A DNA stretch of 48,810 bases from Clostridium sp. (GCA_023663705.1 JAMPGY010000006.1:66247-115056); one strand, 5' to 3'. Numbered from the stretch's first letter, positions 1 to 9,766 are shown. Numbers and translations are program-made. Notes: generated by a model not told the origin, from the sequence alone.

Positions 1-55
1 CCCTATCGAAAGTCTGTCAACCCCCTATCGAAAAGTTGTTTGCCCCCTATCGAAA
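1..55. repeat. 22-bp direct repeats, truncated by window edge
   Basis: The 13-mer CCCCCTATCGAAA occurs at 21-33 and 43-55, and its last 11 bases occur at 1-11, so the period is exactly 22 bp with a 9-bp variable spacer. The array continues off the left edge. Short tandem repeats like this are known at the ends of IS21-family elements, which have multiple internal terminal repeats and end in CA; a CA follows at 61-62. That assignment is inference, because no transposase is visible here. Confidence 0.6.
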
Positions 56-113
56 GAGATCAGGAGGCTGTCCATCGATTCGGAAGGAATTCACGAACGG
101 ATATGTAAGGGCA

Positions 114-1013
114 CTAATAACTGGTGGTCATGTCCTCGGGTACACAGATGTAGAAGTCGGCCCGTCCCAGATTTTCCTCGTCCAAGCTTTCCACCGATTC
201 CTGACGCACCGTGGTGATGATTCCGACGGTGGTACCGGGACGGTATTTCAGCAGGTAGGGAATGATGCCGCCGCTGTTGTCGGAATGGTAGCTGCCGTTG
301 ATGTGCAGAAACTTGTGTTTCAGATTCCGGGCAATGAACCATGCCATGGTGGCATCCTTGATGGCCTGTGCCTCGGCCAGCAGGCGCGAATCGCCATGTG
401 TCTTGCCGCCCAGCAACTGCATCATTCCGAAGGCCTCGTTGCTTTTCTCCTCATCGTATGTGAAGGGCACAGGCAGAGGGGGCAGATAGCGTTTGGCTTC
501 GTCGGAGAGCGAATCCAGATAGGACAGCCCTTTGCTTTTCACCACATTGGCATAGCGACGCGGCACGTTGGTAGCCACAAACGGTATGTTGTTTTCCTTG
601 GCAAAGAAAACCACCGGATAATAGTCGGTGGAATAATTGTCCCACAGGCGTGCCTCGGCTTCAAAGCGGTCGTAGGAAATCTGCCGGTTCATGTATTCAT
701 CGAGAATCAGCTGGTTGTCGGCCTCCATCATTTCTTCGCCGATGACGAGTTTGTCGCCATGACGCTCGTGCAGGGAGCGGGCCACGCAGAGTTCCATCCA
801 GTGGGCGATGGGGCAGTTGTGGTTCTCGCCGAAGAACACGATGTCCTTGTCGGCCAACCGGTCTATCATCTGTCGGTAGGAAACTTCCTTGCCTTGACTG
901 TCGAACAGCGAGTAGGCCTTGGGGCTTTGAGCCGCAGCCCGCAGGCCGCCTGCTGTCAGAAGCAGGGCGGCACACAGGTTCCGGCATACGAATGTTTTCA
1001 GTGAATGTTTCAT
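114..1013 (-). CDS. ChaN-like (DUF399) exported protein, putative haem/iron uptake factor
   Basis: This 299-residue protein has an N-terminal signal peptide (hydrophobic core LCAALLLTAGG, then AAAQS). It carries the ChaN/Tiki-superfamily pattern: FFGENHNCPIAH near residues 80-91, then EEMMEADNQ and, towards the C-terminus, HINGSYHSDNSGGI. The conserved Glu and His residues in these motifs form the putative active or binding site. Campylobacter ChaN is a haem-binding lipoprotein linked to iron acquisition; here no lipobox is evident, so it is probably periplasmic. Its ATG overlaps the M16 protease stop in an ATGA (1010-1013), so it is the last gene of the SusCD operon and probably translationally coupled. 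Fold assignment is firm, haem binding is inferred. Confidence 0.85.
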   Translation of the reverse strand: MKHSLKTFVCRNLCAALLLTAGGLRAAAQSPKAYSLFDSQGKEVSYRQMIDRLADKDIVFFGENHNCPIAHWMELCVARSLHERHGDKLVIGEEMMEADNQLILDEYMNRQISYDRFEAEARLWDNYSTDYYPVVFFAKENNIPFVATNVPRRYANVVKSKGLSYLDSLSDEAKRYLPPLPVPFTYDEEKSNEAFGMMQLLGGKTHGDSRLLAEAQAIKDATMAWFIARNLKHKFLHINGSYHSDNSGGIIPYLLKYRPGTTVGIITTVRQESVESLDEENLGRADFYICVPEDMTTSY

Positions 1014-3865
1014 TGTTGTTGTATTTCTTGGTTACTCATATACAGGAGCACAAACTTGTCTGTGTCCACATGCCGGCGGAATGCCTCGCGGATGTCGTCC
1101 GGCGTGATGCTGTCCAGACAGTCCTCGTAGCGGGCAAAGTCCGTCAGGCTCTCTCCGTTCTTGACGAGTCCGGTCAGTGTGGTGCGCCAGGTGGCGGTGT
1201 TGTTATCGTCCAGTGCCTCGCGCTTGTTGATGAGGAACGACTGTTTCAGTTTGTTCAGCTCGTCTGTTGTCACGGGTTTTTCTCTCAGTTCCTGCAGCAT
1301 CTCGCGAACCAGCGTGTTCACGCGCGGCATGTTCTTGTTCTCCACCGAGGCATTGATGTCGAAGTAGAACACCGACTTGGGTGCACCGTCGTAGAACAGC
1401 GAGATGTAGGGCGAGTAGACCAGCGATTCGCGTTCGCGCAGGTTGGATATCAATCGGTTGAACACAATGCTGTTCATTAGTTTCAGGATAAGGGAGTTGC
1501 GCAGTCCCGGCTCGTAGTGCCCGAAATACAGGTAGTCGAACACGGTTTGCGTCTTGTTGTCGTTGTCAAACCGTTCCACGATGGTCTGTTCCGGCAGTTT
1601 TACCGGTTCCACCTTCCACTCAGCCGGCTGTTCGACGCGGGGCATGCGGGCAAATACGGAGGCAAAGCGCCGGGTGAGCGTGTCGGGGTCGAACTTGCCG
1701 CAGAGGATATACGTCATGCGGTTGGGCTCGTTGTAGAGCCGGCGGTAGAAGTCGGCAATGGTATCCAGGTTCAGGCTCTCCACACGCTCGATGGCCGGCG
1801 TGCTGTCGTCGCGTTCCAGCGTGTTCCCCATCAGCTGGTTGATGCGTGCCGAGAGCAGGCGGTCCTGCGTGCGGCTCAGCATCTTGTCGAGCAGAGACTC
1901 TTTGCCGGCCGAATTGCGCAGTTCCTGCCGGATGTCCTCGAAGTCGTCGTGGCGCAGTTCGGGGTCGGTGATTTTCTCATACACAAGGTTGAAGAATGCG
2001 TTGGCATCCTGCAGCTGGAAGAAACCCATGAAACCGTGCCAATAAGCATCCATGGTGAGCGACAGCGCCATGTCGCTGGCGTAGAGATAGTCCTGCAGTT
2101 GGTCGTAGTCGGCCTTGGCTATGCCGCCCAGATCCATGTAGCTGGCCGTGCTCTCCAACTGATAGAACCGGTGGGTGGGTATGGAGGCCAGACCGCCCGG
2201 TGCGAGCGAGGTCATCAGTATGTTGCCCTCTTCGGTGGTGGGTTTCAGAATCAGGCGGATGCCGTTGGTCAGTGTCACCTCGCGTATGCCCAGTTGGGGA
2301 TACGTGTGGGTGTGGGCGATGCAGCCGTCCTCGAACGGGTACTCCGTTTCCAGGCAGGCCGGGGCAGACACCTCAAGCGGTTCCTCCTGCACCGTCTCCT
2401 TGTAGTCGAAAGCCTGGGCGGGGTGTTTCTCGCCTTCGGCCCATGCCCGGCGGATGTAATCCTCCGTGAGCCGGTCGGCGCGGTAGGGATGCACGCGTCC
2501 GGCCACCAGCAGTGCGTTGTTTTTGCAGGCCAGCCATTCGTTGAGCAGCTCCTGCAGGTCGTGGCTGGTCACTTGTTCCACAGCTTTCACCACGTAGCTC
2601 ACCTGTGTGGAATCGCTCACGTGGGTGTCGCCGCTCAACACGTAGTCCGTCAGGTCGTCACACCACATTGCCGACGGGCGTCCGTGCAAGTGGTCCGTAT
2701 TCTCCAGTCGGCGTATGGCCAGTTTGGCCGCCCGTTCCACCTCCTTGTCGTGGAAACCGTAGACGAGCACACTCTTCAGGGCATTGGACAAGGCTGTGAT
2801 ACATTCCGGCAGGTCGTTGTCGGCTCTCTCTTTGATACTGAACACCAGATGTTCCTTGTCGCTCAGATACCAGTTGTTGCTCACATCGCATGGGATGCGC
2901 AGCTTCTGCAACCGGTGGGTGAGGGCACTCACCAGCATGGAACCCATTTCCTGGCGGCGCACGTCGTCCAGTGTGCGGGTGATGACGCAGGGGTGGGGAA
3001 TCATCAGTTCCACCTCATCGCGCAATTGGAGCGAGTCGATCACCTTGCTGATCTGCGTACCTTTGCGGTACACGAGCGGGTAGGTTTGTAGGTCGGGGTG
3101 GCGTTTGGGCTTCTTCTGGTTGAACATCTTCTGTATCTGCCTCTCCATCTGTTGCGGGTCGATGTCGCCCACCACCACCAGTGTGGCCAGTTCGGGCACA
3201 TACCACTTGCGGTAGAACTCCCTCAGCGTGGTGTGTGTCATGTTGCTGATGTCCTTGGAGTGGCCCAGCGGCATGCGCTGCTTGAAGATGCCCTGGCCGA
3301 TTTTCAGATCGTAGAAGTCGTCGCCCAGGTCGTATCCCCGCAGTTCCTCCAGTATAATCCCTTTCTCGGTCTCCACGCGCTGCGGGTTGATGGTCATGTC
3401 CGTGAGCCAGTCTTTCAGGATGAGCAGCGGCTTTTGGTAGCCGTCCTCCTTCTGTCGGTCCGACGGGACGGCAAACATGTAGATGGTGCGGTCGAAGCCC
3501 GTGTAGGCGTTGATGTCCTGTCCGTACTTCATGCCCAGCGACTCCAGATATTCCACGGCACCGCGCCGGGGGAAGTGGCGTGTGCCGCCAAAGGCGATGT
3601 GCTCCAGAAAGTGGGCTCCGCCCTTCTGCTGTTCGGTCTCCTGCACGGAGCCCACGCGCATAATTAGTCGGAACTCGGTACGCGAGGCGGGCGTGCCGTT
3701 CTGCTTCAATATGTATCTCAGACCGTTGCTCAGCCGGCCTTCCACGATTCCGGCAGGCAGCAGGATGGTGTCTGTCAGGCTTTGTGCGGCAAGGGGGGCA
3801 CAAACAAGGCATGCCGCCCACAGAAGGGCGGCATGACCGAGCCATTGATATATGTGTTTCTTCAT
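1010..3865 (-). CDS. M16 family zinc metallopeptidase (two-domain, insulinase/pitrilysin type)
   Basis: This 951-residue exported protein has a signal peptide ending near LAAQS. The inverted zinc motif HxxEH is present as HFLEH (H85, E88, H89), and the third ligand is expected at E165, in VETEKGIILEE; the active N-terminal domain is therefore intact. Two further M16 repeats follow, including the usual inactive C-terminal half. Enzymes of this family degrade peptides inside a closed chamber. Cotranscription with SusC, SusD and a surface lipoprotein suggests that it trims peptides imported by the SusCD transporter in the periplasm. It lies 28 nt downstream of the lipoprotein gene and overlaps the ChaN-like gene by 4 nt. 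Confidence 0.93.
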   Translation of the reverse strand: MKKHIYQWLGHAALLWAACLVCAPLAAQSLTDTILLPAGIVEGRLSNGLRYILKQNGTPASRTEFRLIMRVGSVQETEQQKGGAHFLEHIAFGGTRHFPRRGAVEYLESLGMKYGQDINAYTGFDRTIYMFAVPSDRQKEDGYQKPLLILKDWLTDMTINPQRVETEKGIILEELRGYDLGDDFYDLKIGQGIFKQRMPLGHSKDISNMTHTTLREFYRKWYVPELATLVVVGDIDPQQMERQIQKMFNQKKPKRHPDLQTYPLVYRKGTQISKVIDSLQLRDEVELMIPHPCVITRTLDDVRRQEMGSMLVSALTHRLQKLRIPCDVSNNWYLSDKEHLVFSIKERADNDLPECITALSNALKSVLVYGFHDKEVERAAKLAIRRLENTDHLHGRPSAMWCDDLTDYVLSGDTHVSDSTQVSYVVKAVEQVTSHDLQELLNEWLACKNNALLVAGRVHPYRADRLTEDYIRRAWAEGEKHPAQAFDYKETVQEEPLEVSAPACLETEYPFEDGCIAHTHTYPQLGIREVTLTNGIRLILKPTTEEGNILMTSLAPGGLASIPTHRFYQLESTASYMDLGGIAKADYDQLQDYLYASDMALSLTMDAYWHGFMGFFQLQDANAFFNLVYEKITDPELRHDDFEDIRQELRNSAGKESLLDKMLSRTQDRLLSARINQLMGNTLERDDSTPAIERVESLNLDTIADFYRRLYNEPNRMTYILCGKFDPDTLTRRFASVFARMPRVEQPAEWKVEPVKLPEQTIVERFDNDNKTQTVFDYLYFGHYEPGLRNSLILKLMNSIVFNRLISNLRERESLVYSPYISLFYDGAPKSVFYFDINASVENKNMPRVNTLVREMLQELREKPVTTDELNKLKQSFLINKREALDDNNTATWRTTLTGLVKNGESLTDFARYEDCLDSITPDDIREAFRRHVDTDKFVLLYMSNQEIQQQ

Positions 3866-3893
3866 TCTTGGTATTTCCGGTTCTTACAGGAGG

Positions 3894-5171
3894 TTAGTTG
3901 GCTGTATAGGTTACGTTTACACGGGCATATCCTCCGGCATACATGTGGTCGGCCGGGAAGGCGAAGGTCATTTTTCCGGCGTTGAAGTCGATGCTTCCGG
4001 CGGGCTCCACGTAGAAGTTGTTCTCCTCGGCATCCCATTCGTCTTCTGTGATGCCGGAATAGCGCAGGTAGTAGTAGGGGTCGGACGTGTAGTCGATGTT
4101 GAAACCCTCGATGGCCATTTCGTCACCTTGGGCTATCAGCTGGAGCAGGCGATCCCAAGCCGAGAATTTGAACTCAAACGGAATCCAGCTTGCGGCGCTG
4201 TAGGTATATGTTTCACCGTCGATCTCGATGGGGTTGCCGTCGGCATCGAGTACGTACGACTCGCCTTCCTCCACAAACTGGATGGTGTTGCCGTTGTCGT
4301 TTTCCTCGGTCAGGTCTATCACCAGTCCCTTGAGCGTCACGTTGAAGGTCTCCTGGCTGGTTTTGCTCCATCCGATGAGGTCGGCAATCTTCACGGGGCG
4401 GTCTTCCTCAGGCACATCATAGTCCACATGGTTGAAGTATTCGTCGTCGTCCACCGTGTTCTGGCGCAACCAGTTGTAGAAGAACGCCGTCATGCCCATG
4501 GGGTTGTCCACCATATCGAGCACGATTTTATCCTCGGTGCATCCTTCGCCCAGGGTGAAGATGGTGGTTCCGCTCAGCGGGGTTGTCCGTTGCTCGGAGA
4601 AATAAGTGGTGGTTCCCTCGCCCGGTTCGGTCACGTCGCCGTTGAGTGTCACCTTGCCCAGCCAGCGGGTCACGTCAATGCCGTAGTTGGCCTTCCAACT
4701 CTCCACCAGTGCCTGCTGCTCTTCGGTCAGTTCTGTGTCGGCGTCAGTGGCGGGGCGCAGGTTGACAAACACGGTCTGCACCATCTCCATGTCGGCCTGC
4801 AGGCTACCCATGGTAAGGGTGTATTGCAGAGGTCCCGTCAGGTTGCCCAGTTTGGTGGAAGTCACTTCAAATGTGGCGGTCTTGTTGCCGGCCGTGATAG
4901 TAACGGGATTTGGGGTGACGGTCAGTCGTTCCGGTTCCGTACCTTGCACCTCGACGGAGAGTTTCACGTCCACATCGTAGGCACGATCCAGTGCCACGGT
5001 CACATTCACGCTACCGTCTTCGTTCTCAATCAGAGTGTTGCCGCCCTGCACGGTCAGCGTCACTCCGTTCGTTCCCACGTAGCCGGTGGGCTCTTCGTCC
5101 TCACTGCAGGAGGCTGCAAAGCAGGCCACCAGCGCGGTCATTGCATACGCAAAATACTTTTTCATGTTCAT
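3894..5171 (-). CDS. Surface lipoprotein, possibly DUF4929 family
   Basis: This 425-residue lipoprotein has a type II signal (FAASC, acylated Cys22). The residues after it, SEDEE, match the Bacteroidetes lipoprotein export signal S(D/E)3, so it is probably exposed on the cell surface. Residues about 35-135 look like a Calx-beta/Ig-like beta domain (TVTPNPVTITAGNKTATFEV). The rest is acidic and beta-rich with many aromatic residues (YYYLRYSG). It is the third gene of the SusCD operon, where auxiliary surface binding lipoproteins usually sit. A ligand cannot be deduced. The start could be Met1 or Met3. DUF4929 is recalled from its overall character and would need a profile search. Confidence 0.75.
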   Translation of the reverse strand: MNMKKYFAYAMTALVACFAASCSEDEEPTGYVGTNGVTLTVQGGNTLIENEDGSVNVTVALDRAYDVDVKLSVEVQGTEPERLTVTPNPVTITAGNKTATFEVTSTKLGNLTGPLQYTLTMGSLQADMEMVQTVFVNLRPATDADTELTEEQQALVESWKANYGIDVTRWLGKVTLNGDVTEPGEGTTTYFSEQRTTPLSGTTIFTLGEGCTEDKIVLDMVDNPMGMTAFFYNWLRQNTVDDDEYFNHVDYDVPEEDRPVKIADLIGWSKTSQETFNVTLKGLVIDLTEENDNGNTIQFVEEGESYVLDADGNPIEIDGETYTYSAASWIPFEFKFSAWDRLLQLIAQGDEMAIEGFNIDYTSDPYYYLRYSGITEDEWDAEENNFYVEPAGSIDFNAGKMTFAFPADHMYAGGYARVNVTYTAN

Positions 5172-5198
5172 TGTTTGGGTTATTTAATAATGATTCGG

Positions 5199-6599
5199 TT
5201 AATTCAGATAGGTCCATCCCTCGTTTTGCACCACGTTCTCATTGTAGAGATATTCCTCCTTGGGGATGGGGAGGTTCCAGCGGTAGTCGTCGGACTTTAC
5301 GTTTTTGCCGGCTGCAGTGGCCCATGTGGAGAGCAGGGTGCGGCGGTAACGTTTCAGGTCGAACCAGCGCTGGCCTTCTCCGGCAAATTCCTTCCATTTC
5401 TCGGTAAGGATACGACGCATCAGGGCGTTGCCTTTCAGTCCGTCCTCCAAAGGGGCGGCACCGCGACGGGTCAGGTAATCGTTGATGGTGCGGATTGCCA
5501 GTTGTTCATCGCCTTCACTGTCCAGACAAGTGGCTTCGGCCAACAGGAAGCAGGCTCCTGCCGTGCGTAGCTTGTTGATATAGGCGATTTCCGTCTGCTG
5601 CTTGCGCATACGGTTGTATTTGCCCATATAACGGTAGGTGTGTCCGGCATATTGGAACGGGTAGACGGTGTATTCCCCGCGCACGTCTCCCTCGGTGTAC
5701 GAGTCGGCCAATGTTTCGTTGAGTGCCAGATAGTCGCCCGATGAACTGTCGTACACGATGTCCTGATAGAACGAGGAGGCCATGGTGGGGCTGTAATAGG
5801 CGAAGATGCGTTCCGTGCTGCTGTTGTCGCTCCACAGGTTGACGTAGGCCGTGGTGGTGAGACTTTCCGTTCCTTTTTCCGTCAGCAACCGGTCGGCCAG
5901 TGTGGCTGCTTCCTTATAGTTGCCGGTGTATAGTTCCACTTCGGCCTGCAGGTAGAGACAGGCTTCGCGGCCAAGCCAATAAGGGGTGTCGGCCGCTTGC
6001 ATCACGGCCGATGCTTCCTGCAGCAGTCTGCGTATCCCTTCCACACAGCCTTCCACGCTGGTTCGAGGCAGAAACTGCAGTTCCACCCGGTCTTTCATCA
6101 GGATGCCGGGCAGATCCTTACCGTCGCGGTAGTCGGAACCGAACAGGCGGAGGAGGTCAAAGTAGCAATATGCTTTCAGCACCTTGGCTTCGGCTTCTAT
6201 CTGCTCTATTTGGCGGCGTGCCTCATCGGAGGTTGCCGGTATGGCAGGCAGGCGCTCCAGCAGGGCATTGAGCGTGGCCACGACGGCATAGTAGTCCTGC
6301 CACAGTGTGGTGCCCAAGTCGCGCAGGGGGCTCGGTTCCCATTTATACAGATTCTCCAGATCGGCATTGCGCTTGATCCAGCCGGTAGGAGTAAACTCGT
6401 CGCTCATCACCGACAGGTTGAACTCCGGATGGGGGAGTTGGCTGTAGGCTGTGGCCAGCAGTTCGCGTGCGGCCTGCGGCGTGGAGATGGCATCCGGATC
6501 CGAGAACTGGTTTTCGTAGGGAATGTCCAGCGAACAGGACTGAATCAGACCTGTCAGTATGGCGCAACAAAGCGGTATGGCAAATAGTCTTTTTTTCAT
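5199..6599 (-). CDS. RagB/SusD-family nutrient-binding lipoprotein
   Basis: This 466-residue lipoprotein (lipobox LIQSC, Cys22) has the SusD family layout: an N-terminal region (DAISTPQAARELLATAYSQL), helical TPR-like repeats, and a C-terminal region with the signature LTEKWKEFAGEGQRWFDLKRY and a terminal WNLPIPKEEYLYNENVVQN-type segment. SusD proteins form the lid on a SusC TonB-dependent channel and deliver ligand to it. It begins 13 nt after the SusC gene ends, so the two form one pair. With 466 residues it is shorter than most glycan SusD proteins, and no glycoside hydrolase lies nearby. Together with the M16 protease downstream, this favours a peptide or metal-complex substrate over a polysaccharide, as in RagAB. 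Confidence 0.95.
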   Translation of the reverse strand: MKKRLFAIPLCCAILTGLIQSCSLDIPYENQFSDPDAISTPQAARELLATAYSQLPHPEFNLSVMSDEFTPTGWIKRNADLENLYKWEPSPLRDLGTTLWQDYYAVVATLNALLERLPAIPATSDEARRQIEQIEAEAKVLKAYCYFDLLRLFGSDYRDGKDLPGILMKDRVELQFLPRTSVEGCVEGIRRLLQEASAVMQAADTPYWLGREACLYLQAEVELYTGNYKEAATLADRLLTEKGTESLTTTAYVNLWSDNSSTERIFAYYSPTMASSFYQDIVYDSSSGDYLALNETLADSYTEGDVRGEYTVYPFQYAGHTYRYMGKYNRMRKQQTEIAYINKLRTAGACFLLAEATCLDSEGDEQLAIRTINDYLTRRGAAPLEDGLKGNALMRRILTEKWKEFAGEGQRWFDLKRYRRTLLSTWATAAGKNVKSDDYRWNLPIPKEEYLYNENVVQNEGWTYLN

Positions 6600-6612
6600 G
6601 GATAGACAGGGA

Positions 6613-9600
6613 TTAGAACGTTACGCTCAGGTTTATGGTCAGCACAGGTTGCACGGCAGCACCCAGCTGTCCGGTCTCGGGATCCGACTCGCTGTAGGCC
6701 GTCAGTGTGAACAGGTTGGAAGCCTGTACGGCCACGTTGGCATATTTGATGAACGGGCACCGCTTGGCCAAAAACTTGTGGGGCAGGCGATAGCGTAGCG
6801 AGAGCATGGACAAGCGCAGGTAGTTGCTCTTGCCCACGGTGTTGGTGTTGGGATAGCTCAGCGTTTCGATGGCAGCCGACGAGTAGAAGGGCGAGTAGTA
6901 GATCTTGTCCTGATCGCCGGGGGAAAACCACATCTTGTCCAGCAATCCGTGTACGGCATTTTGATAAGCTGTGCTCACGTCGCGTACGTAGGTATAATTA
7001 TATTGGCGCACTCCTCCGGCCACGTAGTAGAAATCCATATCGAAATCAAAGTCACGGTAGGAGAGGCTCACGTTTACTGTGCCGCTGTAGGGTGGTGTGC
7101 TGTGCCCCAGTTCCACGAAGTCGTCCCGTGTCAATTGGTCGGTAGCCTTCAGTTCGCGTCCGCCGGCACCCTCGAATACAGGCAGTCCTGTGCGCGGGTT
7201 GATGCCCAGTGACTTCAGTCCGTACACGATGTCGTAGGCTTTGCCCACCTGGAAGTCCGGTATCAGCGATGATTCGCCGGCATACAGTTTGTCGGTGAAG
7301 TAGAGATCAGTCACCTTGTTGCTGTTGTAGGCGAACGATCCGCCCAGACGGAAACGGAATATGTCCGTGTCCACGATCTTCATCGATGCGCTCAACTCGA
7401 TGCCGTCGTTGCGCAGCACACCGATGTTGCGTTTCATGGTGCTGAATCCGTTGGAGGCCGGAACCGGAACGTCCAGCAGGGCATCCGCCGTCTCTCGCCG
7501 ATACCATCCGAAGTCAATGGTAAGCCGCTTGAAAAACTCCAATGAGATACCGGCATCGATAGAGGTCGTCTGTTCGGGTTTCAAATCGGTGTTGTAGAGG
7601 GCCAGCATTTCCAGCAGGCGCTGGTTGCCGTAGGTGTTGCCGGAGTAGGCAAAGGTGCCGATGGTGGAGGCGGCCGACACGCCGGCCAAACTGGCCGTCA
7701 CACCGTAGGAGGCTTTCAGATTGATGCGTGTGATCACCTTGTTGTCTTTCAAAATCCGGTAGTTGCTCGGTGTCCAGCCGGCTCCTACAGCCCACGCTCC
7801 GTTCCAGCGTTTATCCTTGGGGAGCACAGACGAGGCGTCCCACTTGTAAGTGGCAAAGGCGTCATACATCCCGTTGTAGGTATATCCCCCCACCAGTCCG
7901 TAACCCAGTTGTGCGGTCTTCTCTTTGAGCGATCCCACGAGAGGTTTGCGATTGCCCTCGAGCGACTGGTTGATGAGGGCGGCCGAGGCATGGTCCCCCA
8001 CACCGTATCCGGTGATAGACACATTGTCGTTGTTGGTCAGGTAGTAATCCATATTGGCGCTCACCGTCAGATCGTGTTTCTCTGCGAAACAACGGGTATA
8101 GGTGGCGCGTATGTTGGATGAGATGTTGGCGATAGTGTTTTTGTATTTGTTCAGTTTACCGCGTGCCTCCACCGGTTCACCGCTTTGTTGCTCTTCGTAG
8201 GACGAGGCGGGAGTAAATTGTTGTCCTTCGGTGAGCAGGTAGTCCACGCCGGCCACGGCGGCCACGGTGAGTCCTGCCACGGGATCCAGGTTGATACTCC
8301 CGCTGATGCCTCCGCGTTTGTCGGACGAATCGGCGCTGTATTGGTTGAGCAGGTCGGCATAGGTGCGGTTGGGATACGACCACAGTTTACCGCCCGATGG
8401 CTGTTCATAGGGGTTGAGATTGTAGACCAGCGAGGCCGGTGAGTAGGTGGTTCCCGTGGGCGTGTCGGTCTCGGAATAGCCTCCGTCCACGCTCAGCGAC
8501 AGCACACCGATCTGACCCAGTTGTTGATCCAGGCTCATGCGCACGGTGGCCCGTTGCGTGTCGTTACCGGGCAGCGAACCTCCCTGCATGGTGTAGTTGG
8601 CCGAAATGTAGTAGGCAGTCTTTTCGTTGCCGCCTTTGAAACTCAGATTGTGACGCTGATACATGCTGCGACGTATCAGTTCCTTGAACCAGTCGGTGTG
8701 GATGCCGCGCAATGAGTCGAGCGTGTGCTGTCCGGCGGCGATCATGGCGCCGAGATCCGGTGAGTTTGGATATTTGGTGCGGAAGTAATCGGCACTGTAA
8801 CGGTAGCCCGGTGCAGCTTCGTTTTTCAACCGGCGTTCAAACTCCAGTTTTTCATCCGTATCCATCAGTTCCACGCCCCGGCGTCCGCGCATGGTCACGC
8901 CCATATTGAAGTTGTAACTCACGCTCACGCGTCCGTCCGTGGTGCCGCGTTGTGAGGTTATTTCCAGCACGCCGTTGGCGGCTTTTATGCCGTAGAGGGC
9001 ACAGGCGGCAGCGTCTTTCAATACTTTTATTTCTTTAATGTCCTGTGGGTTGAGTGTCATGAATGCGTCCGACGAAATCACCTTGCCGTCCAGCACGTAG
9101 AGCGGTTCGTTGGCGGCATCGCCTTTGCGTAGCGATGAGTTTCCGCGGATGCGTATGGTGGGTTTGGAACCCAAGTCACCTGTGTTGGTTACAATGAGTC
9201 CCGGTACACTGCCCTGCAACGCCAGCGACATATCCATCATCGGTTTGTCGTTGAGCCGCTTCATGTCCACCGTCTGCACCACACCAGCCCGTGCGCGTAG
9301 GTCGATGGCGTTGATGTTTTGCCGTGCCGTTACGGCTACTTCTTTCAAGGCTTTGGCATCCGACTGCATGGCTGCGTCCTGTTTCTGCTGCCCGAAGAAC
9401 TCCATCTCCACCGGTTTCATGCCGATGAAGGTGAATACGATGAGGCTGCCTTTCTTCCATTTGCCACGCAATTGGTATTTGCCGTCGATGTCGGTCACTG
9501 TGCCGTAGGGGGTGTCTTTCACGCGGATGTTGGCGCCGGGCAGGGGTTGCCCTTCAGGATCGGTCACCAGTCCGCTCAGCAGAAATTCCTCTGCTTCCTG

Positions 9601-9684
9601 TGCATGGGTGCAGAGTGGGGCGCAGGCAAAAAACAGGAAAAGGACAAGGCAGACGGAACCGCGATGTAAGATTGGGATTGTCAT
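6613..9684 (-). CDS. SusC/RagA-family TonB-dependent outer-membrane transporter
   Basis: This 1023-residue protein has a signal peptide, then a carboxypeptidase-regulatory-like domain (about residues 35-110: TDPEGQPLPGANIRVKDT). A TonB plug domain follows (about 120-230; IRIRGNSSLRKGDAANEPLYVLDG, and the family motif EIKVLKDAAACALYGIKAANGVLEI). The remaining part is a long beta-barrel ending in the terminal aromatic signature LTINLSVTF. It imports ligand captured by the adjacent SusD using TonB energy. It is the first gene of a five-gene operon, about 80 nt behind a promoter. No anti-sigma/ECF or HTCS regulator is visible in the window, so substrate control must be elsewhere. Confidence 0.96.
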   Translation of the reverse strand: MTIPILHRGSVCLVLFLFFACAPLCTHAQEAEEFLLSGLVTDPEGQPLPGANIRVKDTPYGTVTDIDGKYQLRGKWKKGSLIVFTFIGMKPVEMEFFGQQKQDAAMQSDAKALKEVAVTARQNINAIDLRARAGVVQTVDMKRLNDKPMMDMSLALQGSVPGLIVTNTGDLGSKPTIRIRGNSSLRKGDAANEPLYVLDGKVISSDAFMTLNPQDIKEIKVLKDAAACALYGIKAANGVLEITSQRGTTDGRVSVSYNFNMGVTMRGRRGVELMDTDEKLEFERRLKNEAAPGYRYSADYFRTKYPNSPDLGAMIAAGQHTLDSLRGIHTDWFKELIRRSMYQRHNLSFKGGNEKTAYYISANYTMQGGSLPGNDTQRATVRMSLDQQLGQIGVLSLSVDGGYSETDTPTGTTYSPASLVYNLNPYEQPSGGKLWSYPNRTYADLLNQYSADSSDKRGGISGSINLDPVAGLTVAAVAGVDYLLTEGQQFTPASSYEEQQSGEPVEARGKLNKYKNTIANISSNIRATYTRCFAEKHDLTVSANMDYYLTNNDNVSITGYGVGDHASAALINQSLEGNRKPLVGSLKEKTAQLGYGLVGGYTYNGMYDAFATYKWDASSVLPKDKRWNGAWAVGAGWTPSNYRILKDNKVITRINLKASYGVTASLAGVSAASTIGTFAYSGNTYGNQRLLEMLALYNTDLKPEQTTSIDAGISLEFFKRLTIDFGWYRRETADALLDVPVPASNGFSTMKRNIGVLRNDGIELSASMKIVDTDIFRFRLGGSFAYNSNKVTDLYFTDKLYAGESSLIPDFQVGKAYDIVYGLKSLGINPRTGLPVFEGAGGRELKATDQLTRDDFVELGHSTPPYSGTVNVSLSYRDFDFDMDFYYVAGGVRQYNYTYVRDVSTAYQNAVHGLLDKMWFSPGDQDKIYYSPFYSSAAIETLSYPNTNTVGKSNYLRLSMLSLRYRLPHKFLAKRCPFIKYANVAVQASNLFTLTAYSESDPETGQLGAAVQPVLTINLSVTF

Positions 9685-9766
9685 CTTTACGTTTGTTGGC
9701 GGGGAATATTCTCCTTTTTTTGATAGTAAAAATAGTATTTTCCCCTTGTTCTTGTTATTTGTGCGG

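Noticed and set aside
1-62. CRISPR array
   Set aside because: The period is only 22 bp with 9-bp spacers, three units are visible and no cas gene is present; it does not match CRISPR dimensions.
1517-3091. Long plus-strand ORF of 524 codons opposite the M16 protease
   Set aside because: It is fully antisense to a gene with intact motifs, is His/Val-rich without a recognisable domain, and reflects the GC-rich codon bias of the true strand.
3852-5570. Plus-strand ORF of 572 codons opposite the lipoprotein and SusD genes
   Set aside because: It spans two real genes on the other strand and has no signal, domain or promoter of its own.
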